DNA of 59,450 bases from Smithella sp. (lineage in GTDB: Bacteria; Desulfobacterota; Syntrophia; Syntrophales; Smithellaceae). Where the stretch lies: positions 1-59,450 of the forward strand of contig JAGPFC010000016.1 of the NCBI GenBank assembly GCA_018056685.1, given 5' to 3'. This document shows positions 1 to 8,374 of the stretch, piece after piece. The stretch's first letter is position 1. Each line of letters starts with the position of its first letter. The notes below the pieces were generated by a model. It worked only from the letters and a program-made list of their open reading frames with translations. It ran no database searches and was not told the origin of the DNA. The position numbers and the translations under genes are program-made.

Positions 1-32
1 TTATAGCACGGTCAGGATTTATTTGAATCGAC

Positions 33-509
33 ATGTCCACAGATTACGATTTCATGAAAATAGCGCTGGAGGAAGCCGAATCCGGTTATCGGCACGGTGA
101 AGTGCCTGTGGGCGCGGTGCTGGTTCGCGAAGGTATTGTTCTGGCACAGACTCATAATTCACCTATTGCCAATAATGATCCCTCTGCACACGCGGAAATG
201 CTGGTTTTAAGGCAGGCCGGCGAGAAACTGGGCAATTATCGGCTGGCGGGAACAGAACTTTACGTAACGATTGAACCCTGCATCATGTGCGCCGGCGCTA
301 TTGTCCACGCACGGGTGGATCGGGTGATTTTCGGAGCGCGCGATCCGAAATTCGGAGGAGTTTTCTCATTATATAATATTCTGGATGATAAACGATTGAA
401 TCATCAGGTCAAAATAACCGAAGGCATCTTAAAGGAAGAATGCGGAGAAATTATCAGTAGATTTTTTAAGGAAAAGAGGGTAACATCCGCACCCGCTTCG
501 GCGACGTGA
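33..509 (+). CDS. tadA: tRNA-specific adenosine deaminase TadA
   Basis: Cytoplasmic zinc deaminase of 158 residues that converts wobble adenosine 34 to inosine in tRNA-Arg(ACG). The cytidine-deaminase fold signature is complete: HAE at residues 53-55 (zinc ligand and proton shuttle) and PCIMC at 82-86 supplying the two zinc cysteines. Length and the N-terminal MKIALEEA stretch fit bacterial TadA. The stop lies 9 bp before tRNA-Ser(CGA), so the two are probably co-transcribed. The substrate tRNA-Arg(ACG) is encoded at 16553-16629 in this window, which supports the assignment. Confidence 0.95.
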   Translation: MSTDYDFMKIALEEAESGYRHGEVPVGAVLVREGIVLAQTHNSPIANNDPSAHAEMLVLRQAGEKLGNYRLAGTELYVTIEPCIMCAGAIVHARVDRVIFGARDPKFGGVFSLYNILDDKRLNHQVKITEGILKEECGEIISRFFKEKRVTSAPASAT

Positions 510-518
510 TAAAAACGT

Positions 519-612
519 GGAGAGGTACCGAAGTGGTCGTAACGGGATCGACTCGAAATCGATTTGGGGGCCACAAGCTCCCACGGGGGTTCGAATCCCC
601 CTCTCTCCGCCA
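519..612 (+). tRNA. tRNA-Ser(CGA)
   Basis: A 94-nt cloverleaf with 7-bp acceptor (5' GGAGAGG), long class II variable arm, T-arm GGGGGTTCGAATCCCCC and encoded CCA at 610-612. The anticodon loop CTCGAAA between ATCGA and TCGAT gives anticodon CGA (serine, UCG codons). Confidence 0.95.
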
Positions 613-645
613 GAACATAGTCCGGCAAAATCCAAGGACGTACAG

Positions 646-672
646 AAACCCTCTAGAAATGGAGGGTTTTTT
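646..672 (+). terminator. Intrinsic terminator after tRNA-Ser(CGA)
   Basis: Stem AAACCCTC/GAGGGTTT (646-653 with 662-669), 8-nt loop, followed by a T run. It closes the tadA/tRNA-Ser transcript. Confidence 0.8.
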
Positions 673-756
673 GTTGCTTTTTGTCCAAAGAAAATTGTTG
701 TTACAGGGATCGTGAAGCAGGCAAATGCAAGAAGAGTGAGTATGAATCGGCGTCAT

Positions 757-787
757 AAAAAAAGCCGCTCGAGATGCGGCTTTTTTA
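757..787. terminator. Bidirectional terminator
   Basis: GCCGC/GCGGC stem (764-768 with 776-780) flanked by an A run on the left and a T run on the right, so it can work on either strand. On the minus strand it ends the ferritin-like gene; on the plus strand it backs up the terminator at 646. Confidence 0.75.
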
Positions 788-811
788 CAAAAAATGGTGA
801 TTAAACCTTTT

Positions 812-1291
812 TTATGCCAGACATTTTTTTTTCATGCTGGTAAGAGACTGAAAATGTTTTCTTTCTTCTTCGATGATTTTCTCAATTTCTTCATGCTGGG
901 ATGCGGGAACCAGTTTCTTAATTTCATGATAATAAAGAATTGAATCCAGTTCTCTTTGAATGGCAAATTCCAAAGCGGATATCATATCCGTAACTTTCGC
1001 CAGTTGTTTATCCATGATTTCCTTGGTGAAAATTAAGTTGTTATCCACATAAGAACGAAGGTACTCGCCGAATTCTCCTTCATAACTCTCCGGTTGGCTT
1101 GATTTTTCCATGCCGGCAAAAAATTTCTCAAAAGTTTTTTTATGATTAACTTCCGCCTGCGCCAGTCCGGCAAACAGCTTTTTCTCGTCTTCCTTTTTGG
1201 CAATTTGTTCGGCGAATTTGTAAAAATTAACACCATTTTCTTCGATTCTGATTGCGACTTCCATGATATCGCTTGCTGTAAATACTCCCAT
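812..1291 (-). CDS. Ferritin-like (rubrerythrin-type) diiron protein
   Basis: Protein of 159 residues forming the four-helix ferritin-like fold of the rubrerythrin group. Candidate metal ligands are Glu17/18 in EENGVNFY, Glu47 and His50 in AEVNH, Glu108 and Glu114 in the third helix, and Glu142-His145 in EEERKHF. It has no C-terminal rubredoxin domain, so it is not a full rubrerythrin; these short forms are usually linked to peroxide or iron handling in anaerobes. The start has an AGGAGG site just upstream. The exact role cannot be read from sequence. Confidence 0.8.
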   Translation of the reverse strand: MGVFTASDIMEVAIRIEENGVNFYKFAEQIAKKEDEKKLFAGLAQAEVNHKKTFEKFFAGMEKSSQPESYEGEFGEYLRSYVDNNLIFTKEIMDKQLAKVTDMISALEFAIQRELDSILYYHEIKKLVPASQHEEIEKIIEEERKHFQSLTSMKKKCLA

Positions 1292-1470
1292 TTAGATGCC
1301 TCCTCATCGTCAATATAATTAAGGTAAATTGACCATATTTTCTTTTTTAATGCAACAAAATTAACGCCTTTAAAACCAATTCTTTTTTTGAAATTATTGG
1401 TCATTTAAATCGAAATCGTCAACATCATTCCCCGTCTTTTTGTGAGATTTTAATCACATGCCTGCCTCCT

Positions 1471-2946
1471 TTAAGAAGAAGCCCTACTTTTCACCTTGAT
1501 CATGACGCTGGCTTTCGGTGCTTGTCCGCCGGGAAAGGAAACGCCGGCCGGGAGCACTATTTTTGTATCCAGTGTTGTAGTAAAAAATATTTTTCGCAGG
1601 TCGATGGGTTCTGTTTCGAGTTTGATGTATTCCGGTTTCGCTTGTCCACTGATTAAAACACGTACCTTGGAAGGTGTTACGCTGATTTTTTGCAGTCTCA
1701 GATTGGCCGGTAAGGAATTCTGGGTATTAATCTGTACAGGAAATGTCCAGTAAATTGATTTCGAAGCAGACACTTGGATTTTCGAGGGGACAATATCAGC
1801 CACAGCTAAATTAGATGGTGTATTAATCATCTCCGCTGTCAGGTTAAATTCTCTTTTTTTATCTGCGATGGCCGACAAATCCAGAGAAAGGATCAGTTTC
1901 TTCTCGTCCAGCAGACTGAAAGCCTGCTCAGACCCCTGAAGCACAACCTTTGTTTCCGTGATCTGCGGTTCATCAATCTGCCAGTTTTGAGGAACATTTT
2001 TATACTCAATGGGAACGGTAAAATCCCGGCGGACAGTATCACGCTGGTAACCGAAAGCAACCCATAAAAGACAGGCCATAACGATGGCAATAAATTTTTC
2101 CAGCGTGTTTTCTTTGAGCCAGTTTAGCGCAGGATGTGATTTTTTATTGGGAGTGTTTCGAATGTAAAATTGTTCTAATGTTTCATGCAGGGACGCCGCA
2201 CTGGGAACGATGGTGAGATTTTCCAGATAGCCCAGGGAAATGGTGCCCCGTTCCTCGGAAACCACGATGCTCAAGGCGTCGGAGCGTTCCGCCAGACCCA
2301 GTGCCGCCGTATGGCGCAAGCCGATATTGCCGTATTTGGAGGTATTCATGGACAGCGGCAAATGGCACCCAAATTTCTTCACCCGGTTGCCGTCCACGAT
2401 CACCGCTCCGTCATGACCGATGGAATGAGGATCAAAGAGGCTCTCCAACAGGGATTCACTGACAAGGCCATCCAGTTCTGTTCCGCCGTTGATATGCCGC
2501 TCCAACGGATCAATCCCCTGGATGACGATCAAAGCACCGATTCTTTTTTTTGCAAGATTGGCCGCCGTTTGCGCGATGATTTCCGCTGTGGATTTTAATC
2601 CGGATAGCGATGAAAATTTTTTGCCGATATTGCCCAGGACAGCCAGCCTTTCAAAAAAGCCGCGTAAATCTTCCTGGAAAATCACGACTAATACAAAGAG
2701 CGAGATGGCAAAAAAACTCTGCAATACGATCGTGGTAAGATAAAGATGAAAGAAGCGGGCGGCAACATAAACGCCACCCAGAAGAATTATTCCGATCAGC
2801 ACGAAACGGGAAGCCCGCGTTTTAAACCATGTCAAAAGAGCAAAAATCATGAGGGCAATGATGATGACATCAAGCAAATCCTGAATGCGGATGTTTTTTA
2901 AAACAGTTAAAGCGGAATCCATCAATGCCATAAATTTTCCCGACAC
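1471..2946 (-). CDS. Diadenylate cyclase (CdaA-type) fused to YbbR/CdaR domains
   Basis: Makes the second messenger c-di-AMP from two ATP. The 491-residue protein has three N-terminal membrane segments (about 20-92), then a DisA_N/DAC domain with GALIV near 137, DGA at 179-181 and RHTAA at 211-215, the nucleotide-binding and catalytic signatures. A fourth hydrophobic helix (285-300) leads into a C-terminal half resembling YbbR repeats. In Firmicutes cdaA and the YbbR regulator cdaR are separate adjacent genes, here they are one polypeptide. In this topology the YbbR part would be outside the cytoplasmic membrane. An internal ATG at codon 6 is an alternative start. Confidence 0.88.
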   Translation of the reverse strand: MSGKFMALMDSALTVLKNIRIQDLLDVIIIALMIFALLTWFKTRASRFVLIGIILLGGVYVAARFFHLYLTTIVLQSFFAISLFVLVVIFQEDLRGFFERLAVLGNIGKKFSSLSGLKSTAEIIAQTAANLAKKRIGALIVIQGIDPLERHINGGTELDGLVSESLLESLFDPHSIGHDGAVIVDGNRVKKFGCHLPLSMNTSKYGNIGLRHTAALGLAERSDALSIVVSEERGTISLGYLENLTIVPSAASLHETLEQFYIRNTPNKKSHPALNWLKENTLEKFIAIVMACLLWVAFGYQRDTVRRDFTVPIEYKNVPQNWQIDEPQITETKVVLQGSEQAFSLLDEKKLILSLDLSAIADKKREFNLTAEMINTPSNLAVADIVPSKIQVSASKSIYWTFPVQINTQNSLPANLRLQKISVTPSKVRVLISGQAKPEYIKLETEPIDLRKIFFTTTLDTKIVLPAGVSFPGGQAPKASVMIKVKSRASS

Positions 2947-3058
2947 GCTAAAATTTAAAACAATTTGAGAACTTATATAAAAATAATTGAACAGGTGTCA
3001 AGGACGATTAATAATCTTGTATTGACATTTATCACCATTATCACTTATTTTTGCTTTC

Positions 3059-3253
3059 ATGAAAAAAATATCCCGTAAACAACGTAATCCCGCAGACGAT
3101 TTATTACCAAAAGACAAGCCTCACAGAGAAAATGTCTGGTGCGCAAAAAATGGCTATTTTATCGACCTGGACGCCTGCCGGGCCCGTTCCCTGCAACAGA
3201 AATATTGCCGGCGGTGTTATGCTTCCCTGATCCAGGTTTCACTGCCTTTTTGA
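3059..3253 (+). CDS. Small four-cysteine hypothetical protein
   Basis: A 64-codon frame, basic at the N terminus, with four cysteines in the second half spaced C-x13-C-x10-C-x2-C, compatible with a small metal-binding fold. I do not recognise the family. The ATG lacks a clear Shine-Dalgarno sequence, and the neighbours (divergent cyclase and the trp operon) say nothing about its role. It is kept because the cysteine pattern looks selected rather than random. Confidence 0.4.
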   Translation: MKKISRKQRNPADDLLPKDKPHRENVWCAKNGYFIDLDACRARSLQQKYCRRCYASLIQVSLPF

Positions 3254-3325
3254 TTCAAGTCAACAGACTGTTATTTTTCAAAAATTGCCAATCCCACGTC
3301 GTCGAAGATGCCCTTCAGGGTACTA

Positions 3326-3375
3326 CGCTCTTGGGATAATTCGACTAGCGCCTCGAACTGCACTTCGTTTGTTCT
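3326..3375 (-). repeat. Dispersed ~50-bp repeat, copy A
   Basis: Read on the minus strand this matches 6839-6888 (plus strand) at 44 of 50 positions by direct alignment; it begins AGAACAAACGAAGTGCAGTT. It sits just upstream of the trp promoter, in inverted orientation to the copy in the trpD-trpC gap. The family is unknown to me. Confidence 0.75.
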
Positions 3376-3398
3376 TGGCGAGTCTCATTAAAAACTTG

Positions 3399-3427
3399 TT
3401 GACATTAAATTATACTGTTGCTATACG
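3399..3427 (+). promoter_or_regulatory. trp operon promoter
   Basis: -35 TTGACA (3399-3404), 17-bp spacer, -10 TATACG (3422-3427). Transcription would start near 3434, about 17 nt before the leader peptide. A near-palindrome CCTCAAATTTGAAGG at 3430-3444 overlaps the predicted start and could be an operator; no regulator is identified. Confidence 0.75.
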
Positions 3428-3450
3428 AACCTCAAATTTGAAGGTAATTT

Positions 3451-3528
3451 GTGAAAACCATGATTAAAACATTCAATCTCAATAACTGGTGGTGGTGGAA
3501 CCTCAAAGGGAGGATTTTCCGCCGCTGA
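3451..3528 (+). CDS. trpL: trp operon leader peptide TrpL
   Basis: A 25-codon leader with four consecutive Trp codons (TGG x4 at 3487-3498) located between the promoter and terminator hairpins ahead of trpE. Ribosome stalling there when charged tRNA-Trp is scarce is the classical attenuation sensor. I chose GTG at 3451 because GAAGG lies 6 nt upstream; the in-frame ATG at 3460 is the alternative and is 15 nt from that site. The stop is TGA at 3526-3528. The sequence after the Trp codons is basic (NLKGRIFRR). Confidence 0.88.
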   Translation: MKTMIKTFNLNNWWWWNLKGRIFRR

Positions 3529-3546
3529 TCTTTTTTAATTAAAGTT

Positions 3547-3586
3547 AAAGCCGTGGAGAGCCTCCGGGATCTTCACGGCTTTTTTG
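3547..3586 (+). terminator. trp attenuator hairpin 1
   Basis: Stem AAAGCCGTG/CACGGCTTT (3547-3555 with 3574-3582) followed by T-rich sequence. The loop holds CCTCC, complementary to GGAGG near 3509-3513 at the end of the leader peptide, a candidate antiterminator pairing. The Trp codons (GGTGG) can pair with CCGCC at 3519-3523. Confidence 0.75.
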
Positions 3587-3598
3587 TTGTTGACATAC

Positions 3599-3628
3599 AA
3601 AGGCCGTGAACAAAGTTCACGGCCTTTT
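3599..3628 (+). terminator. trp attenuator hairpin 2
   Basis: A perfect 13-bp stem (AAAGGCCGTGAAC, AAA loop, GTTCACGGCCTTT) followed by TTATTATT, 20 bp before trpE. Its left arm is also complementary to the right arm of hairpin 1 (TTCACGGC 3572-3579), so the two terminators could exchange partners. Confidence 0.75.
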
Positions 3629-3648
3629 ATTATTATAAGGAGAAATTT

Positions 3649-5151
3649 ATGTATCAACCAAGTTTTACCGAATTTGAAAAATTGGCCAAAAAAGGAAATC
3701 TGATTCCGGTCTATCGGGAAATACTGGCCGATGTGGAAACGCCGGTTTCCGTTCTCATGAAACTCCAGAACAAAGACCATGTGTATCTGCTGGAAAGTGT
3801 CGAGGGCGGTGAAAAATGGGGACGATTCTCTTTTCTGGGAACAGACGCCGGTGTTATTTTCAGAGTCCACGGCGATAAAGTCATTATTGATGAGAAGGGG
3901 AAAGAGACCACCCGTGAACATAACGGCTCTCCTTTGAATTTTCTGCGCGAGCTGCTTAATCGCTACAAGCCGGTCTCTATTCCCGGCCTTCCGCGTTTTT
4001 ACGGCGGTGCTGTCGGTTATCTGGGCTACGAAATGGTGCGCTACTTTGAAAAACTTCCGCCCGCTCCGCCTGATGATTTGAACCTGGATGAAGCTGTTTT
4101 TGTCATCAGCGATTCCCTGATGATTTTTGACAATGTCCGGCATACGATCAAAGTCGTCGCCTGCGCCTATACGCAAGATGCAGATTCGTTGGAAGAAAGC
4201 TACTCTTCCTCATGTCAAAAGATCGAAGATATGATTGCAACTATTTCATCGGCGGCCTCTCATCAGATAGCAGCAGCTACAGCAGATGAAGTAAACTTTG
4301 AGTCCAACATGACGCCTCCGCAATACCAGGCTGCCATCGAAAAGGCCAAGGAATATATTGTCGCCGGAGATATCATTCAGGTTGTGCTGTCGCAGCGCTT
4401 TGAAACCGAATGCCGCAGCAATCCCATTGATCTCTATCGGGCGCTGCGTTTTGTGAATCCGTCACCTTATCTTTTCTTTCTGAAGATGGACGAGCTGATC
4501 CTCATCGGCTCCTCGCCGGAAGTCATGGTGCGCAAAGAGGAAGATACCATGGAGGTCCGTCCGATTGCCGGAACTCGGCCGAGAGGCAAAACCGAACAGG
4601 AAGACCGCGCTTTGTCCGATGAACTGCTCTCCGATGAAAAAGAACGGGCGGAACATGTCATGCTGGTGGACTTGGGACGAAACGATCTGGGACGCGTGGC
4701 GCAAACCGGCAGCGTGCAGGTCAATCAATACATGGTGGTGGAAAAATATTCCCATGTCATGCATCTGGTATCCAACGTGCGCGCCCATCTGGCCAAAGGC
4801 AAGGACGCTTTTGATGTCCTGGCGGCAACTTTCCCCGCCGGCACCCTGACCGGCGCACCCAAAGTACGGGCGATGGAAATCATCAATGAACTGGAAAAAG
4901 TTAAACGCGGCCCTTACGGCGGTGCGGTGGGATACTTCAGTTTCAGCGGCAATATGGATTTGTGCATCACCATCCGCACGATGGTTTTGAAAAACGGCAG
5001 GGTTTACGTTCAGGCGGGTGCGGGCATTGTTTATGATTCCATTCCCGAATCGGAGCATCAGGAATCTTTGAACAAATCCCGCGGCATGTTGCAGGCATTG
5101 AAATTAGCGGCCAGCGGTTTTGAAATAAAAAACGGTCTGCAGGAGAAATAA
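3649..5151 (+). CDS. trpE: Anthranilate synthase component I
   Basis: Converts chorismate to anthranilate, the first step of tryptophan synthesis, using ammonia delivered by TrpG. The 500-residue length is typical. LLES at 47-50 is the tryptophan feedback-binding motif, and the C-terminal chorismate-binding core contains IAGTRPRG, DLGRNDLGR and GAPKVRAMEI. It has an AAGGAG site before the ATG and is separated from trpG by 2 bp, as expected for translational coupling. Confidence 0.97.
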   Translation: MYQPSFTEFEKLAKKGNLIPVYREILADVETPVSVLMKLQNKDHVYLLESVEGGEKWGRFSFLGTDAGVIFRVHGDKVIIDEKGKETTREHNGSPLNFLRELLNRYKPVSIPGLPRFYGGAVGYLGYEMVRYFEKLPPAPPDDLNLDEAVFVISDSLMIFDNVRHTIKVVACAYTQDADSLEESYSSSCQKIEDMIATISSAASHQIAAATADEVNFESNMTPPQYQAAIEKAKEYIVAGDIIQVVLSQRFETECRSNPIDLYRALRFVNPSPYLFFLKMDELILIGSSPEVMVRKEEDTMEVRPIAGTRPRGKTEQEDRALSDELLSDEKERAEHVMLVDLGRNDLGRVAQTGSVQVNQYMVVEKYSHVMHLVSNVRAHLAKGKDAFDVLAATFPAGTLTGAPKVRAMEIINELEKVKRGPYGGAVGYFSFSGNMDLCITIRTMVLKNGRVYVQAGAGIVYDSIPESEHQESLNKSRGMLQALKLAASGFEIKNGLQEK

Positions 5152-5153
5152 AT

Positions 5154-5741
5154 ATGATTCTGATGATTGATAATTACGATTCCTTTACGTTCAACATTGT
5201 CCAGTATCTCGGGCAAATGGGAGAAGAGGTAAGGGTCTATCGTAATGACAAAATAGATATTCAGGAAATAAAAACGCTGAAGCCGGCTGCCATTTTTCTT
5301 TCACCGGGTCCCTGCACACCGGCGCAAGCCGGTATCACGGTCGATGTCGTTCGTGAATTCTATAAAGATGTGCCGATGATGGGAATCTGCCTGGGACATC
5401 AATCCATGGGCTATGCTTTTGGAGCAAAGATTATCCGCGCGGAACGGATCATGCACGGAAAAGTCTCTCCCGTCAAACATGACGGTAAAACCATATTTGC
5501 CGGATTGCCTAATCCCTTTCCCGCGGGGCGTTACCATTCTCTACTCGTCGACCGGGAAACGATCCCTTCCTTCCTGGAAATCAGCGCCGAAACAGCCGAG
5601 GGGGAAATAATGGGATTGCGGCACAGAGAATATCCCGTGGAAGGCATCCAGTTTCATCCGGAATCCGTTTTAACGCCGCAGGGCAAACGCATAATCAGAA
5701 ATTTTTTAAAACATACAGGACGAAAGGAGCATAAATCATGA
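5154..5741 (+). CDS. trpG: Anthranilate synthase component II (glutamine amidotransferase)
   Basis: Class I glutamine amidotransferase of 195 residues that hydrolyses glutamine and passes ammonia to TrpE. It shows [11 protein letters not shown], the nucleophile motif GICLGHQ, and the His/Glu pair in GIQFHPESV. It ends in an ATGA overlap with trpD. It is a stand-alone subunit, not fused to TrpD as in enteric bacteria. Confidence 0.96.
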   Translation: MILMIDNYDSFTFNIVQYLGQMGEEVRVYRNDKIDIQEIKTLKPAAIFLSPGPCTPAQAGITVDVVREFYKDVPMMGICLGHQSMGYAFGAKIIRAERIMHGKVSPVKHDGKTIFAGLPNPFPAGRYHSLLVDRETIPSFLEISAETAEGEIMGLRHREYPVEGIQFHPESVLTPQGKRIIRNFLKHTGRKEHKS

Positions 5742-6748
5742 TTAAGGAAGCCATTGATAAGGCGGTTACCCAAACCGATCTTTGTGAAGCCGAGATGATG
5801 GAGGCGATGGAAGAAATTATGAGCGGAACGGCCACACCGGCCCAGATTGCCGCTTTAATTACCGCGCTGCGGATGAAGGGTGAAACGGTGGAAGAAGTCA
5901 CGGGCGCGGCACGAATCATGCGCCAGAAAGCAACGCGGGTCAATGCCTGCGCAACCACCATTGTGGATACATGTGGAACGGGAGGAGATAAACTGAACAC
6001 CTTTAATATCTCTACGACGGCGGCATTTGTCGTGGCGGCAGCAGGAATCACCGTGGCCAAACACGGCAACCGGGCTGTTTCCAGCGGCTGCGGCAGTGCC
6101 GATGTTTTGGAAGCGCTCGGCGTGAATATCGGTGCCGATCAGGAAATCGTTGAAGAATGCGTTCAGCAAATCGGTATCGGTTTTCTTTTCGCTCCTAAAC
6201 TGCACGGTGCCATGAAATACGCCATCGGCCCGCGGCGGGAAATCGGCATTCGCACCATCTTCAATATGCTGGGGCCGCTGACCAATCCGGCAGGAGCCAC
6301 CGCCCAGCTCCTCGGCGTTTACGATCCAAAACTCACAGAGATGTTTGCCGAAGTCTTAAAAAACATGGGAACAAAACGGGCTTTTATCGTGCACGGTCTT
6401 GACGGTCTGGATGAAGCCACGATCACCGGCGAAACACGCGTCGCCGAGCTGAAAGACGGAATCGTCCGGACATACAATATCAATCCTGTTGATTATTTCG
6501 GCCGAAAAGATACACTGGATTCGATTCGCGGAGGAAATCCCACCATAAACGCTCAAATAACCAGAGACGTGCTGACCGGAAAAGATGGCGCCTGCCGCAA
6601 TGTTGTCTTGCTCAATGCGGCGCTGGCGATTGTTGCCGGGGAGAAGGCACAAGACATAAAAGAAGGTTTGACGGTTGCGACCGATTGCATCGACAGCGGG
6701 GCAGCGGTTAAGAAACTGCAATCATTGATTGAATTGAGCAACAGCTAG
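5738..6748 (+). CDS. trpD: Anthranilate phosphoribosyltransferase
   Basis: Transfers phosphoribose from PRPP to anthranilate. The 336-residue protein carries the PRPP loop [13 protein letters not shown] (from residue 80), KHGNRAVSS and GPLTNPA signatures. The start overlaps the trpG stop by 4 nt. It is followed by an unusual 185-bp repeat-bearing gap before trpC, the only sizeable break in the operon. Confidence 0.96.
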   Translation: MIKEAIDKAVTQTDLCEAEMMEAMEEIMSGTATPAQIAALITALRMKGETVEEVTGAARIMRQKATRVNACATTIVDTCGTGGDKLNTFNISTTAAFVVAAAGITVAKHGNRAVSSGCGSADVLEALGVNIGADQEIVEECVQQIGIGFLFAPKLHGAMKYAIGPRREIGIRTIFNMLGPLTNPAGATAQLLGVYDPKLTEMFAEVLKNMGTKRAFIVHGLDGLDEATITGETRVAELKDGIVRTYNINPVDYFGRKDTLDSIRGGNPTINAQITRDVLTGKDGACRNVVLLNAALAIVAGEKAQDIKEGLTVATDCIDSGAAVKKLQSLIELSNS

Positions 6749-6903
6749 TGACACTCGCTGATAGTGAGCCCAGTTGAGAGCGAGCGAAGTGAAGCTAGAA
6801 ACGTAAGGCGAACTATACCAGACGCGTAGCGCAGTGGTAGAACAAACGAAGTGCAGTTCGAAGCGCAAGTGGAACTATCCCAGGTGCGAAGCGCGGCGGG
6901 ATA
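6749..6903 (+). repeat. Repeat-bearing spacer between trpD and trpC (copy B)
   Basis: This spacer is the largest gap in the trp operon. Positions 6839-6888 match the inverted copy at 3326-3375 at 44 of 50 bases. It is also internally repetitive: the segment around 6806-6840 (GAACTATACCAGACGCGTAG) resembles 6867-6902 (GAACTATCCCAGGTGCGAAG). No open frame is apparent. It looks like an inserted intergenic repeat element that leaves trpC with its own ribosome binding site. Confidence 0.7.
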
Positions 6904-6933
6904 ATGAGTTTCAAATTTCAGGAGCAAAGCGAC

Positions 6934-7710
6934 GTGGGAATTCTCGATAAGATAATGGAAACGAAAAAAGAAGAGGTGGCGCAGTTAAGGAAGGAAACTT
7001 CAGATGCGCAACTGCAAAAATCAATTGCCGGGTTTCAACCGTGCCTTGATTTTAAGAAGGCCCTTCAAAACAGTGACTGCAACATTATCGCTGAAGTGAA
7101 GTGCGCTTCACCATCACGGGGCAGACTGGTTGCTGATTTTGATCCGGTGGCAATCGCGCAAATTTATGAAAATAACGGTGCGGCGGCTATTTCGGTACTG
7201 ACCGACGAAAAATATTTTTCAGGACATAAAGATTATCTGAAGCAAATCAGGCAAAATGTAAAATTGCCGCTCCTGCGCAAAGATTTTATCATTGACCCGA
7301 TTCAAATTTACGAAACACGCGCCATCGGTGCCGACGCCATTTTACTCATTGCGCATGTCCTGGGGAAAAAGCTCGCGGAGTTTATTGAGCGCTCCGTTGA
7401 AATCGGATTGAGTCCGCTGGTGGAGGTTCATACTAAGGAAGAACTGGATTTAGCGCTGTCTGCCGGCGCGGGGATCATCGGCATCAACAACCGCGACCTG
7501 GATAAATTTGTCATCGATATCGAAACCAGCCGCAGACTCAAAGCGCGAATTCCGGCAAATAAAATCGTCGTCGCGGAAAGCGGCATTAGAGAAAGAAGGG
7601 ATATCGAATCGCTGATGGAAGCCGGTATCCATAATTTCTTAATCGGTGAACATTTGGTCACCGCGCCGGACATCGGCAAAAAACTTCGCGCATTCCAAGG
7701 AGAAGGCTGA
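6934..7710 (+). CDS. trpC: Indole-3-glycerol phosphate synthase
   Basis: TIM-barrel enzyme closing the indole ring from CdRP. Core motifs are IIAEVKCASPSRG, LLRKDFIID, GIIGINNRDL and VVAESGI. I place the start at GTG 6934 (VGILDKIMETKKEEV, the usual family N terminus) with AGGAG 9 nt upstream. An in-frame ATG at 6904 would add ten residues but lies at the edge of the repeat element. Separate from trpF, which follows immediately. Confidence 0.95.
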   Translation: MGILDKIMETKKEEVAQLRKETSDAQLQKSIAGFQPCLDFKKALQNSDCNIIAEVKCASPSRGRLVADFDPVAIAQIYENNGAAAISVLTDEKYFSGHKDYLKQIRQNVKLPLLRKDFIIDPIQIYETRAIGADAILLIAHVLGKKLAEFIERSVEIGLSPLVEVHTKEELDLALSAGAGIIGINNRDLDKFVIDIETSRRLKARIPANKIVVAESGIRERRDIESLMEAGIHNFLIGEHLVTAPDIGKKLRAFQGEG

Positions 7711-7711
7711 A

Positions 7712-8374
7712 GTGACACAGGTAAAAATCTGCGGCATAACCAATCAAGAAGACGCCCTTTGCGCAATACAATGCGGTGCTGCGGCACTGGGTTTTATCTT
7801 CTATCCACCTTCACCACGTTATATAAAACCGGATGACGTGAAAAAAATAATCAGTTCTTTACCGGAGCAGATTGTCAGCGTTGGTGTGTTTGTCAATGAA
7901 GCGCCACAACAGATCAATAGCATCATGGAGCATTGCGGGCTGGATATACTTCAGTTGCACGGAGATGAATCCCCGGAATTTTGTCGGAAATTTCAGGCCT
8001 CAAGGATTATCAAAGCCGTCGAATTAAAAAATGAAGATGATTTAAACCGCGCTTTCCAATATGATGTGGCGGCCATCCTCGTGGACAATCGCCACGCCGG
8101 ACTTTATGGCGGAACCGGTAAGCCATCCAACTGGGACATGGCGTGTCGCATTAAAGATAAAAAACGGCTTATCCTTTCCGGGGGACTGAACGAAGAGAAT
8201 ATTGTCGAAGCCCTGCAAAGGGTAGCGCCACCGGCACTGGATATCAACAGTGGAGTAGAAATATCTCCCGGTAAAAAAGATCACGCAAAACTCAAGACCC
8301 TATTTAACATGATCGGAAAAGCGGATACCGCAGATGACGATTCACCAATAATTTTCACGAAGAGGGAAATATGA
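7712..8374 (+). CDS. trpF: Phosphoribosylanthranilate isomerase
   Basis: Amadori isomerase converting PRA to CdRP, 220 residues. The start is GTG 7712 ([10 protein letters not shown], the conserved beta-1 strand with the catalytic Cys), with AAGGAG in the end of trpC. Other motifs: [24 protein letters not shown] and [11 protein letters not shown] longer in-frame frame from 7646 overlaps trpC and is not needed. It overlaps trpB by 4 nt (ATGA). Confidence 0.95.
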   Translation: MTQVKICGITNQEDALCAIQCGAAALGFIFYPPSPRYIKPDDVKKIISSLPEQIVSVGVFVNEAPQQINSIMEHCGLDILQLHGDESPEFCRKFQASRIIKAVELKNEDDLNRAFQYDVAAILVDNRHAGLYGGTGKPSNWDMACRIKDKKRLILSGGLNEENIVEALQRVAPPALDINSGVEISPGKKDHAKLKTLFNMIGKADTADDDSPIIFTKREI

